Of a DNA stretch of 64,000 bases, positions 16,540 to 25,435 are shown piece by piece. The notes below the pieces were generated by a model that was not told the origin of the DNA, ran no database searches, and saw only the letters and a list, made by a program, of their open reading frames with translations. The number at the start of each line of letters is the position of its first letter. Position 1 is the stretch's first letter. The stretch is from Chitinophagales bacterium (lineage in GTDB: Bacteria > Bacteroidota > Bacteroidia > Chitinophagales > Chitinophagaceae): contig JAFLBN010000002.1 of the NCBI GenBank assembly GCA_017303395.1, positions 186,001 through 250,000 of the forward strand, in the 5' to 3' direction. A program made the position numbers and the translations under genes.

Positions 16540-18171
16540 CTATGCCATTTGCATACCGTACATTTCTGCGCGCAATGCTTTTACGCGTTCGTCGGTACGG
16601 TATTCGTCAAATGTCATTTCGCGGTCTATAACACCGTTTGGTGTTATTTCTATTATGCGGTCTGCCACTGTTTGTGCCAGTTCATGATCTCGTGTGGTAA
16701 ACAGGATGGTACCTTTAAAGTCTTTCATACCATTGTTCAGCGCAGTGATGCTTTCCAGATCAAGGTGGTTGGTAGGTTCGTCAAACATCAGGATGTTGCC
16801 TTTCAGCATCATCATGCGGCTTATCATACAACGCATTTTTTCACCACCACTCAGCACGGTACATTTTTTCAATGTTTCCTCTCCACTAAACAGCATACGG
16901 CCCAGGAAGCCACGGATAAAAGTTTCATCTTTCTCTTCGCTGAACTGGCGCAGCCAGTCTATCAGGTTCAGGTCTTTGCCTGCAAAGTATTCTGTATTAT
17001 CGTTTGGCAAGTAGGTAGTAGTTGTAGTAACACCCCACTTGAATGTGCCTTGAAAATCGGTATCCTCGCCTGCCAGTATTTTGTAGAATGCTGTAGTAGC
17101 AAGGCCGTTTTCAGCAAGTATAGCTACTTTCTGTCCGCGCTTCAGGTCGAAGCTGATGTCTTTAAACATCACTTCACCATTCAGGGTTTTGCTCAGCCCT
17201 TTTACTTCCAGTATCTGGTCGCCCGCTTCGCGTACCTGATTGTTGAACAGGATAGCAGGATATTTACGTGTAGAGGCAGTCATGTCTTCCAACTTTATCT
17301 TATCCAAAGCTTTTTTACGGCTGGTTGCCTGTTTAGATTTTGATGCGTTGGCAGAGAAGCGCGCGATGAACTCTTTCAGTTCGGCAATCTTATCTTCTGC
17401 TTTCTTATTGGCATCGGTACGTTGTTTCAGCAACAACTGGCTCGATTCGTACCAGAAAGAGTAGTTACCTGTGAAGATGGTAATCTTACCAAAGTCGATA
17501 TCTGCAACGTGTGTACACACGGTATCCAGAAAGTGACGATCGTGCGATACAACCAATACTACTTTATCATAGTCTGCCAGGAAATCCTCGAGCCATGCAA
17601 TGGTTTCAAGGTCAAGGTCGTTGGTAGGTTCATCGAGCAACAGGATATCCGGGTTACCGAAGATAGCCTGTGCCAGGAGCACACGTACTTTCTGGTTACC
17701 ATCCAGTTCTTTTACTTTCCTGTTGTGGAATTCTTCTTTAATACCCAGATTGCTCAGCAAAGTAGCTGCATCGCTCTCGGCATTCCAACCGTCCATTTCT
17801 GCAAAAAGGCCTTCCAGCTCTCCAGCCCTGATACCGTCTTCCTCGGTAAAAGGATCTTTGGCATATATCTCGTCCTTCGCCTTCATTATTTCAAACAGCT
17901 TGCCGTTGCCCAGCATTACCGTTTCCAGTACAGTGTTTTCATCGTACTCGTAGTGGTTCTGTTTTAGCACGCTCATGCGCTGGTCTTTGCCTATCTCCAC
18001 CTTGCCCGTAGTCGGGTCTATCTCGCCGCTCAGTATTTTCAGGAAAGTAGATTTACCTGCACCGTTCGCACCGATGATACCATAACAGTTACCCTCGGTA
18101 AAACGGATATTCACATCTTCAAACAACACGCGCTTGCCGTAGCGAAGCGATAAATTAGAAACTGAAAGCAT
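16540..18171 (-). CDS. ABC-F family ATPase (YbiT-like ribosome-associated protein)
   Basis: 543 residues with two nucleotide-binding domains and no membrane segment, the ABC-F layout. Domain 1 has Walker A GANGAGKST (34-42) and LLLDEPTNDLD; domain 2 has a degenerate Walker A (AENGLATTA in place of GxxGxGKS), the signature LSGGEKMR and MFDEPTNHLD. The linker between them (about 240-310) is lysine-rich and helical, like the P-site tRNA interaction motif. ABC-F proteins bind the ribosomal E site and modulate translation; the order and length are nearest to E. coli YbiT. The degenerate second P-loop is worth noting. A consensus promoter lies about 65 bases upstream. Confidence 0.9.
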   Translation of the reverse strand: MLSVSNLSLRYGKRVLFEDVNIRFTEGNCYGIIGANGAGKSTFLKILSGEIDPTTGKVEIGKDQRMSVLKQNHYEYDENTVLETVMLGNGKLFEIMKAKDEIYAKDPFTEEDGIRAGELEGLFAEMDGWNAESDAATLLSNLGIKEEFHNRKVKELDGNQKVRVLLAQAIFGNPDILLLDEPTNDLDLETIAWLEDFLADYDKVVLVVSHDRHFLDTVCTHVADIDFGKITIFTGNYSFWYESSQLLLKQRTDANKKAEDKIAELKEFIARFSANASKSKQATSRKKALDKIKLEDMTASTRKYPAILFNNQVREAGDQILEVKGLSKTLNGEVMFKDISFDLKRGQKVAILAENGLATTAFYKILAGEDTDFQGTFKWGVTTTTTYLPNDNTEYFAGKDLNLIDWLRQFSEEKDETFIRGFLGRMLFSGEETLKKCTVLSGGEKMRCMISRMMMLKGNILMFDEPTNHLDLESITALNNGMKDFKGTILFTTRDHELAQTVADRIIEITPNGVIDREMTFDEYRTDERVKALRAEMYGMQMA

Positions 18172-18236
18172 TTATTAAAATCGATAAATTAAAAATCAAA
18201 AAGAAAAACAGTTAATATGTTCTGTTTTGGGAGGTG

Positions 18237-18244
18237 CAAAGGTA
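18237..18244 (-). promoter_or_regulatory. -7 promoter box of the ABC-F gene
   Basis: On the minus strand TACCTTTG, followed by CACCTC; exact TAnnTTTG, 66 bases before the ATG at 18171. Confidence 0.7.
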
Positions 18245-18340
18245 CATAAAACTAAGCGTATATAAATGACACCCACCAAAACAAAAGCTGCGGCAAAAAT
18301 TGCCGCAACCTACCCACATTTTCCCCACTTGAAACGTATT

Positions 18341-19078
18341 TTATAATGCCTCCAGCTTTCCGTCTGGATACTTGCTCCAGTCTATATCGCGACCAAGCGT
18401 ACCGCGGAAGCGCCTGAAGAATGATTCCTGTTCCGTAATAGACACAAAATTATTCACCTTAGCTTTTCTCGGATTAATCTTAGGATTGAGGTGCGTATAT
18501 GCTGCCAGTGTATCTGTAACAAATGGCAGGCGGTCTATTTTTGTTCTGAAACGTTTGTCTAAAAAGCTTTTGAGCATGAAAGACTGGAAAGGGTCTGTAG
18601 CCAGTGCCAGCGATTTAAAGCCAGCCTCTTTGGCTACCAAATACGAGTAATACACGTTTTCGGTACTGTGCCTTGCGTTGGTATCGTAGAAGATATGCTC
18701 TTTCGGAATGCCCAATTGCTCTGCATACAGGCCCATGATTACAGACTCTTTGTATGGAGAGTACACGGCTGCGCCAGAATAGATAACATTTTTGGCAATG
18801 CCGTTCTTGTACAATATCCATGACCACAGTACACGGGCCTTCATCACACTATCCCAATTGCCATTATTGAACGGGATGCCGGGCACTATGATAGCATCAT
18901 ATACCTTGCCTTCCTGTACTGCCTTTGTGTACAACTTCTGCGGACCCTTGCGTGGGGTCAGGCAACTTGCCATTTGTACTATCAGGGCAGAAGCAATCAT
19001 AACTAAAAATAGTGACGAGAATCGTCTCATAAAAAAGCGTTTACCCTCTAATAACAAAGCCATAAAAACTTTGTTCAT
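18341..19078 (-). CDS. DUF218 / YdcF-SanA-ElyC family envelope protein
   Basis: 245 residues. The DUF218 core is visible: YDAIIVPGIPFNNG, then IYSGAAVYSPYKESVIM, and the ending ATDPFQSFMLKSF. Family members (SanA, ElyC, YdcF) act in or near the inner membrane and have been tied to cell-envelope integrity and peptidoglycan or undecaprenyl metabolism; the reaction is not settled. A hydrophobic segment with MASC at residues 37-40 may be a lipobox or a signal anchor. The internal ATG at 19030 (MRRFSSLF) gives a more typical signal peptide and may be the true start. It lies immediately downstream of mutS on the same strand (37-base gap). Confidence 0.85.
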   Translation of the reverse strand: MNKVFMALLLEGKRFFMRRFSSLFLVMIASALIVQMASCLTPRKGPQKLYTKAVQEGKVYDAIIVPGIPFNNGNWDSVMKARVLWSWILYKNGIAKNVIYSGAAVYSPYKESVIMGLYAEQLGIPKEHIFYDTNARHSTENVYYSYLVAKEAGFKSLALATDPFQSFMLKSFLDKRFRTKIDRLPFVTDTLAAYTHLNPKINPRKAKVNNFVSITEQESFFRRFRGTLGRDIDWSKYPDGKLEAL

Positions 19079-19115
19079 CCAATCACTATAAAATTAAGCT
19101 ATATCTTAATCAGTC

Positions 19116-21731
19116 TTATTTGTAGTTCTTAACAATTGTCTTCAATTCGTTAAGTTTTAACAATGCTTCAACAGGCGTGAGGGTATTAATATCCATCGCC
19201 TCCAGTATTTCTTGTACACGGCGCAGGTCGTCTGTTACACCATCAAATATATTCAGTTGGAATTTGGGTAACTGATTGATATTCTTCACCTTACTGGATG
19301 TACTACTGCTATCCGCATGTTTCTCTTCAAGTGATGCAAGTATCTCATCGGCACGAGAAAGCAAAGCTGGAGGCATACCCGCCATACGTGCTACTTGTAT
19401 ACCAAAGCTATGCCTGCTGCCACCCTGGGCCAGCTTGCGCAGGAAGATGACTTTATTACCGGTCTCTTTGTGGGTGATGTGATAGTTCTTTACTCGTTCC
19501 AACTGGTTTTCCAGTTCATTGATTTCGTGGTAGTGTGTTGCAAAGAGTGTCTTTGGCCTGTTGGTACTGTTATGCAGGTATTCTACAATAGACCATGCAA
19601 TAGATATACCATCGTAGGTACTGGTACCACGGCCAATCTCATCAAGCAATACAAGGCTACGTTCGCTGATGTTGTTGATGATACTAGCCGTTTCATTCAT
19701 CTCTACCATGAAGGTACTCTCACCACCACTTAGATTGTCTGACGCGCCAACACGCGTAAATATCTTATCCGTCAAACCTATAATAGCAGCATCTGCAGGT
19801 ACAAAGCTACCCATGTGCGCCATCAATGTAATGATTGCCGTCTGACGCAATAGTGCAGACTTACCACTCATATTCGGACCGGTGAGAATGATTACCTGCT
19901 GAGCGTCTTTATCCAGTACTATATCATTAGCAACATACTTTTCACCGGGGGGCAATTGTTGTTCTATAACCGGGTGACGACCTTGTTTTATATCTATTAC
20001 TGCATCCTTTACTATTTCGGGACGGTGGTAGTTGTACTGTTTGGCATTGTTGGCAAAGCAAAGTAGGCAGTCTATCTGCGCTACTATGTTCGCATTTGTT
20101 TGGATTGGTGCAATATGCGGCTCTATATCTGCAAGCAGTTTCTGATACACGTCCATCTCTATCGCCAGTATCTTCTCTTCTGCACCCAATATTTTTTCCT
20201 CGTACTCCTTCAGCTCCGGTGTTATATAACGTTCAGCATTTGCCAGTGTCTGTTTACGAATCCAGTCTGCGGGTACTTTGTCTTTGTGCGAATTGGTTAC
20301 TTCCAGATAATAACCAAAGACATTATTATAAGCCACTTTCAATGAACCTATGCCTGTACGCTCTGCTTCTTTCTGCTGTATTTGTAACAGGTAGTTTTTA
20401 CCACTGCGGGAAATGGTACGCAGTTCATCGAGCTCAGCATGTATGCCTTCGCGTATCATACCACCTTTTATGGCAACAGCAGGTGCATCTTCAGTTATGA
20501 TACTCTTTATCTGCCTGTGCAAATCTGTAAGTGGCTGCAAAGCTTGTGTCAATTGCACCAATGCATTAAAACCAGAATTAGCACCGATGTGTTTCACCTG
20601 CTCCATAAACTCAAGGCTGCGTGCCAGTTGCAATACCTCTCGCGGATTGGCTTTCTTCAAAGGTATCTTACCAATCATACGCTCCACATCGCCCACCTGT
20701 TTGATGAGTTGCAGGATATCGTGGTTCGTGTCCTGTTCTTTTATGAAATAAGTAACAAGATCGAGACGGTGATTGATGCGCGTAATATCTGACAACGGGA
20801 ATATCAGCCAACGCTTCAGCAACCTTGCACCCATTGATGTATGCGTATGGTCGATAGCTGTAAGCAGACAATTACCATTTTCGCTTGTACTATGTACCAA
20901 CTCCAGATTGCGAATAGTAAACCTGTCCATCCACATAAACTCATCAGCAACTATGCGCTGAATGGTATTGATGTGTTGCAGATTGGGATGCTCTGTATCT
21001 TTCAGATAATGGATAGCAACACCTGCAGCAATAATAGCAGGTTTCATATCTTCTATACCATACCCCTTCAGCGATTGTGTCTGGAAATGCTGCAGCAGCA
21101 AATCGTATGTGTATTGCTCTGCAAAAATCCACTCTTCCAATGGGAATGTATAAACACGAGAATCTATATTCTCTTTAAAACGCCTTACCTGTGTTTTAGA
21201 TAGTAGCACTTCTGATGGCTGGAAGCTCTGGAGCAATTTATCCATATACTCCTCAGTTCCCTGCGCTGCATAAAACTCACCCGTGCTGATATCAAGAAAC
21301 GCTACACCGCACATACCGTCAGACAGATGTAGTGCTGCAAGGAAATTGTTGGTTTTGTTCTCCAACAATTTATCATTAGTAGCAACACCGGGCGTTACTA
21401 ATTCTGTAACACCACGCTTCACAATACCTTTTGCAGCTTTGGGGTCTTCCAACTGGTCGCAAATAGCAACACGATAGCCAGCTTTTACCAGCTTGTGCAA
21501 ATACGTATCTACAGAGTGGTGCGGAAAACCTGCAAGCTCTATATGCGAAGCAGAACCATTGGCACGCTTGGTAAGCGTAATACCCAATACACGCGAAGCA
21601 ACTAGTGCATCTTCGCCAAATGTTTCGTAAAAATCGCCTACTCTGAATAATAGTATAGCGTCAGGATATCTTGCTTTGATTTCCTTATGCTGCTTCATCA
21701 ATGGTGTTTCTGCTGCTTCCTTCTTTGCCAT
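19116..21731 (-). CDS. mutS: DNA mismatch repair protein MutS
   Basis: 871 residues, full length for MutS1. The N-terminal mismatch-binding motif FRVGDFYETFGEDA (29-42) contains the Phe-x-Glu wedge; the ATPase has Walker A TGPNMSGKSALL near 612-623 and Walker B LLDEIGRGTSTYDG near 690-705, followed by the ATHYHEINEL box. It recognises mismatches and small loops as a dimer and recruits MutL, which is not in this window. A consensus -7 box ends 8 bases before the ATG, so the transcript is probably nearly leaderless. Confidence 0.97.
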   Translation of the reverse strand: MAKKEAAETPLMKQHKEIKARYPDAILLFRVGDFYETFGEDALVASRVLGITLTKRANGSASHIELAGFPHHSVDTYLHKLVKAGYRVAICDQLEDPKAAKGIVKRGVTELVTPGVATNDKLLENKTNNFLAALHLSDGMCGVAFLDISTGEFYAAQGTEEYMDKLLQSFQPSEVLLSKTQVRRFKENIDSRVYTFPLEEWIFAEQYTYDLLLQHFQTQSLKGYGIEDMKPAIIAAGVAIHYLKDTEHPNLQHINTIQRIVADEFMWMDRFTIRNLELVHSTSENGNCLLTAIDHTHTSMGARLLKRWLIFPLSDITRINHRLDLVTYFIKEQDTNHDILQLIKQVGDVERMIGKIPLKKANPREVLQLARSLEFMEQVKHIGANSGFNALVQLTQALQPLTDLHRQIKSIITEDAPAVAIKGGMIREGIHAELDELRTISRSGKNYLLQIQQKEAERTGIGSLKVAYNNVFGYYLEVTNSHKDKVPADWIRKQTLANAERYITPELKEYEEKILGAEEKILAIEMDVYQKLLADIEPHIAPIQTNANIVAQIDCLLCFANNAKQYNYHRPEIVKDAVIDIKQGRHPVIEQQLPPGEKYVANDIVLDKDAQQVIILTGPNMSGKSALLRQTAIITLMAHMGSFVPADAAIIGLTDKIFTRVGASDNLSGGESTFMVEMNETASIINNISERSLVLLDEIGRGTSTYDGISIAWSIVEYLHNSTNRPKTLFATHYHEINELENQLERVKNYHITHKETGNKVIFLRKLAQGGSRHSFGIQVARMAGMPPALLSRADEILASLEEKHADSSSTSSKVKNINQLPKFQLNIFDGVTDDLRRVQEILEAMDINTLTPVEALLKLNELKTIVKNYK

Positions 21732-21739
21732 GCGGAAGG

Positions 21740-21747
21740 CAAACCTA
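21740..21747 (-). promoter_or_regulatory. -7 promoter box of mutS, almost touching the start codon
   Basis: Minus-strand TAGGTTTG (exact TAnnTTTG) ends 8 bases before the ATG at 21731, leaving room for only a few untranslated bases. Confidence 0.6.
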
Positions 21748-21750
21748 AAT

Positions 21751-21786
21751 AAAAAGCCTTTAACACCCTAACGGGCATTAAAGGCT
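21751..21786 (-). terminator. Terminator after the M1 peptidase gene
   Basis: Minus-strand AGCCTTTAA / TTAAAGGCT with an inner CCC/GGG pairing, then TTTTTATTT. It lies directly in front of the mutS promoter, 24 bases past the stop at 21810. Confidence 0.8.
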
Positions 21787-21809
21787 CGGGATATAATGTG
21801 GATTACTAT

Positions 21810-23480
21810 TTATTCCTTTATCAGGAAATCGGGGGAAACACTGATATTATATCCACCTTTCCGCCATGAAATACTTTGCCACTCGGATGTCACCCGCAAT
21901 GTTTCACTCTTTTTGTTGGTATACACAGGTAATGACAATGAAAAGCCTGGAATTGTATTAGTAAATCTATAGAACAGCTCTTTCTTTTTAATATACCATT
22001 CTAGTTTGGGTATTTGCGTAGAACGCAGATATTGATCGAAGAATGCTTTCAAGTCAAGCCCCGTGAACTTAATAATGTAGTCTTCTACCTGCTTACTGGT
22101 AACAATTTTGTGATAAAAATCTTTATTAAGTCCGCGCAGTAATTGGCGGAATTTCTCATCGTCATTCATCATCACCCGTATCATGTGTACTACAGCAGCA
22201 CCTTTGTCATACTTATCGCTGCTACCATCGTCCTGCACACCATAAGCACCAATTACCGGCACATCGTTACGAATGTTCTTCCACTCTCCCCTTGTATAGG
22301 CAAATGCTTTTTCTTTACCAAATGCACATTCCGCAAATAAAGCTTCGGTATAGGTGGTAAAGCCCTCATGCAGCCAATTATCGGCAACATCTGCAGCTGT
22401 TATGTTGTTACCAAACCACTCATGCCCGCTTTCGTGAACAATAATAAAATCGAACAAAGAGCCGACACCTGTACCACTTCTATCCTGCCCTAAGTAGCCC
22501 ATTTTGTATTGATTGCCATAAGCAACAGCACTTTGGTGTTCCATACCGAGGAACGGTGACTCTACCAGTTTATAACCATCTTCATAAAACGGATAGGGCC
22601 CCATCCAGTATTCAAAACAGTGCAGCATTTGCTTAGTTACTTCAAATTGCTTTTTTGCCTTAGCTTCATTCTGACGGAGTACATAGAAACTTAAATCGAG
22701 CTTGCCTTTCTCACCCATCAGCGTATCTGTCCACCCTACATAGGCACCACCATAAAAAGTAGCATTGTAGGTATTGATAGGATTTTTAACCTCCCACACA
22801 TTGATACGCGATTTGAATACATCTAACTGAGGTGTGCCGTTTGATATAACGGTCATCTTGCCTGCTTTAGGAGATACCGATATCAGCATACCTTCATCCG
22901 GTTCATCTGCCTGATAATCTTTACACGGCCACCAACTGCTTGCGCCCAGGCCCTGGCATGCTACAGAGTACCACGGCGAGCCCATACTATCTACCCCCCA
23001 GATAACACCACCATCCCATGGTGGTGTTCTTGCCACACGTGGCTTGCCATGATAGTATATTTTCACCTCCTTGCTAGCACCCGGGGTCCATTTAGAGAAA
23101 CCGTAGTGTACCCACCAAACCTTACCATCTTTTACAACAGTGGCTTTTTTATAACTAACAACTACTTCTGTTTTGTAGCTACTATTTTTTACAGTATCGA
23201 AGTCATAAACATAAACACTGTCCACTACTAATGTGTCCTGCAAATCTATCTGCATGACATCAATAGGTTTATCTACAACGTCAAACCTGATGATATTGAA
23301 CCCTGTGAGCGATTTATTCTCCGGGTCGAGATATACAGTCAAGTTATAATGCTTTACATCCCACCATCTACGGCCTTCGCCATTACTGCCACGTAATGTG
23401 TCCTGACGGGTATAAGCAAAAGTGGTATTTGCGAGAAGCAAATACCACAGTGTTATTGTAAGATGAAAAATGAATCTCAT
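21810..23480 (-). CDS. Secreted M1-family zinc metallopeptidase (gluzincin)
   Basis: 556 residues with a signal peptide (1-22, ending NTTFA). Zinc site HExxH-x18-E: H349, E350, H353 in HESGHEWFG and E372 in LHEGFTTYTE. The exopeptidase-like loop reads GMEHQSAV in place of GAMEN, a variant common in secreted Bacteroidota M1 enzymes. The N-terminal beta-saddle domain occupies about 30-270. It lacks the C-terminal HEAT/ARM domain of classical aminopeptidase N, so the length is short. It would trim peptides in the periplasm or outside the cell. It sits 2 bases from the stop of the FKBP gene upstream, the last gene of a four-gene operon. Confidence 0.93.
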   Translation of the reverse strand: MRFIFHLTITLWYLLLANTTFAYTRQDTLRGSNGEGRRWWDVKHYNLTVYLDPENKSLTGFNIIRFDVVDKPIDVMQIDLQDTLVVDSVYVYDFDTVKNSSYKTEVVVSYKKATVVKDGKVWWVHYGFSKWTPGASKEVKIYYHGKPRVARTPPWDGGVIWGVDSMGSPWYSVACQGLGASSWWPCKDYQADEPDEGMLISVSPKAGKMTVISNGTPQLDVFKSRINVWEVKNPINTYNATFYGGAYVGWTDTLMGEKGKLDLSFYVLRQNEAKAKKQFEVTKQMLHCFEYWMGPYPFYEDGYKLVESPFLGMEHQSAVAYGNQYKMGYLGQDRSGTGVGSLFDFIIVHESGHEWFGNNITAADVADNWLHEGFTTYTEALFAECAFGKEKAFAYTRGEWKNIRNDVPVIGAYGVQDDGSSDKYDKGAAVVHMIRVMMNDDEKFRQLLRGLNKDFYHKIVTSKQVEDYIIKFTGLDLKAFFDQYLRSTQIPKLEWYIKKKELFYRFTNTIPGFSLSLPVYTNKKSETLRVTSEWQSISWRKGGYNISVSPDFLIKE

Positions 23481-23482
23481 AC

Positions 23483-24475
23483 TTATTTACCTTTTGTAGC
23501 CGGTGTATTTTGTTTGTGCAGGTCTGACTGAATAACATCCAGCAATTCTACGTCAAATATCAGAATACCATTTACAGGTATACGGCTAGGGTCAGGGCTG
23601 TTAGCACCATATGCTAACGGAGACGGTATATAAAGTGTTCCTTTAGAGCCTTTCTTGAAGATAGTAAAACCTTCATCCCATCCTTTTATAACCATACCTT
23701 GGCCAACTGTAAACTCGAATGGTTGTACGTGTTGGAACTGAGGATCAACATTGGAATCAAATGCTTTGCCCTCCATTGTTTTACCTGTATAGTTTACACT
23801 TACTTTATCACCAGGTTGAGCAACGATGCCTGTACCCATTTTGCTGACTGTATAGTAAAGACCAGATGCCGTTTTTGTTGCTTTGATATTATTTGCCTTG
23901 AAATAATCCTGCAGCAATTTGTCATCTATATCTTTTTGTTTTGCAGCAGCTTCTGCAGCTTCTTTTTGCTTATCGGCAGCAGACTTTACACCTGCCAAAA
24001 CAACACGATAATAAATCATCTGCCCGACACCTGGTTTCATCCATGGTGCAGCTGTTACACCCGGTATTGTAAGCAATGAGTCTACAGAATAACGGAAAAT
24101 AGCACTATCGCCAGGCGTCATGTAGGTAAAGCCCTCCAGGATATCACCTTTGGTAGGTGTAGATGCCATTTGCACCTCAGCAGGTGCATTATTCATAACC
24201 TGTCTTGTACTGAAATGAACACTGTCATCAACAATCAGTTGCAAGTGTGCAGATATATAATCGCCAACCTTGGGATTTTGTGTGCCGGGTGCATCTGTTA
24301 TTATTTTGTACTCAAGCCCATTAGGCGTTTTCTGAAAACCATCGTCTTTGGCAGCTGGTGCCATTTTAGCCTGCGGCTTTGTAGTTTCACTTGTTTTCGC
24401 GCTCTTCTTTGACTGTGCTGATACAGACAATGCCGATATCGTTGCAACAGTAAGAACTGATAGTGTCTTTTTCAT
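23483..24475 (-). CDS. FKBP-type peptidyl-prolyl isomerase, two-domain, copy 1 of 3
   Basis: 330 residues: signal peptide (about 1-20, ALSVSAQ), a Lys/Ala/Thr linker, an N-terminal FKBP-like domain that is degenerate (about 45-170), an Ala/Lys-rich helix, and a C-terminal FKBP domain (about 215-315) with VNYTGKTMEGKAFDS, GWDEGF and YIPSPLAYG intact. Catalyses cis-trans proline isomerisation in the periplasm, aiding folding of secreted proteins. Unlike its two upstream paralogues it has no obvious lipobox cysteine. It is the third and last FKBP gene of a tandem set on the minus strand and is followed 2 bases later by the M1 peptidase. Confidence 0.92.
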   Translation of the reverse strand: MKKTLSVLTVATISALSVSAQSKKSAKTSETTKPQAKMAPAAKDDGFQKTPNGLEYKIITDAPGTQNPKVGDYISAHLQLIVDDSVHFSTRQVMNNAPAEVQMASTPTKGDILEGFTYMTPGDSAIFRYSVDSLLTIPGVTAAPWMKPGVGQMIYYRVVLAGVKSAADKQKEAAEAAAKQKDIDDKLLQDYFKANNIKATKTASGLYYTVSKMGTGIVAQPGDKVSVNYTGKTMEGKAFDSNVDPQFQHVQPFEFTVGQGMVIKGWDEGFTIFKKGSKGTLYIPSPLAYGANSPDPSRIPVNGILIFDVELLDVIQSDLHKQNTPATKGK

Positions 24476-24501
24476 TTTATCTGCTTAAATATTGTTATTA
24501 A

Positions 24502-25398
24502 TTATTTTACATCAACCAATTCTACATCAAAAATCAAAACAGAGTTGGCAGGTATGGCTGCAGTAGGACTATTTTTACCATAAGCCAATGGCGATGGTAT
24601 ATATAATGTAGCCTTACCACCTTTGTTCAACAATGATATACCTTCGTCCCAACCTTGAATAACGTTACCTCGACCCAACAGAAATGATAATGGTTCTACA
24701 TGGTTGAACTTAGGATCAACACTTGAATCGAATGCATTACCATCCAATGTACGGCCTGTATAGTTTACATAAACTGTTTGACCAGCTTTTGCATTATCAC
24801 CTTTACCAGGTTGACGCATGATGTAGTACAAACCTGATGCCGTCTTCTTAGCACCTACAATTTTGTTGTCTGCCAGATACTTCAGAATCAGTTTTTCGTC
24901 AATAGCCATTTGCTCGCTGCTGGCCATGTTTTTCTCTTTGTTTATCTGTTCTTGTGTTTTTACTGATATCATAGAGATAACATAAGTGATTTTGTTACCC
25001 GGTTTCATCCATGGTTGCGTCTTTTGTTTTGACGAAATCAAAGAATCCACAGCGACCATTGCCACCATACTATCACCTGCACTCATCATAGACAATACTT
25101 CTGCTAAATCGCCATTAAAGCGTGCCTTGTTGAGCGGCAAGGAAACTGGTTTGTTATTGTTATTAGTCCTTGAATCAAAAATCAGGCTATCGTTGTATTT
25201 AGTATGTATATGAATGTCAACAAGATCGCCTTCTTTGGCCAGCGGTGTCGCCTTATTATCGCGGTACATTTTATACTCAATACCACTTTGCGTTTTTTTG
25301 AAAGCATTGGCGTTGCCTTTTGATGCTTTCTTAGAGCCTGTACATCCTGATAAAAGATACAGGCCGGCTACCATAAGAATACTTAGCGTTTGTTTCAC
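24502..25398 (-). CDS. FKBP-type peptidyl-prolyl isomerase lipoprotein, copy 2 of 3
   Basis: 298 residues. Lipoprotein signal peptide with lipobox LSGC (Cys19), then a degenerate N-terminal FKBP-like domain (about 35-150), a helical linker and a C-terminal FKBP domain (about 195-298) with VNYTGRTLDGNAFDS, GWDEGI and YIPSPLAYG. Same layout as its neighbours on both sides, with about 26-37 base gaps, so it is part of one operon created by tandem duplication. Anchored to a membrane, most likely facing the periplasm. Confidence 0.92.
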   Translation of the reverse strand: MKQTLSILMVAGLYLLSGCTGSKKASKGNANAFKKTQSGIEYKMYRDNKATPLAKEGDLVDIHIHTKYNDSLIFDSRTNNNNKPVSLPLNKARFNGDLAEVLSMMSAGDSMVAMVAVDSLISSKQKTQPWMKPGNKITYVISMISVKTQEQINKEKNMASSEQMAIDEKLILKYLADNKIVGAKKTASGLYYIMRQPGKGDNAKAGQTVYVNYTGRTLDGNAFDSSVDPKFNHVEPLSFLLGRGNVIQGWDEGISLLNKGGKATLYIPSPLAYGKNSPTAAIPANSVLIFDVELVDVK

Positions 25399-25435
25399 TC
25401 TGTGTTGTTATTAAGATTGAGAATAGATTGAATAT

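Noticed and set aside
16549..17343. A 264-codon frame antisense to the ABC-F gene
   Set aside because: His/Phe/Cys-rich shadow frame of a clear ATPase gene.
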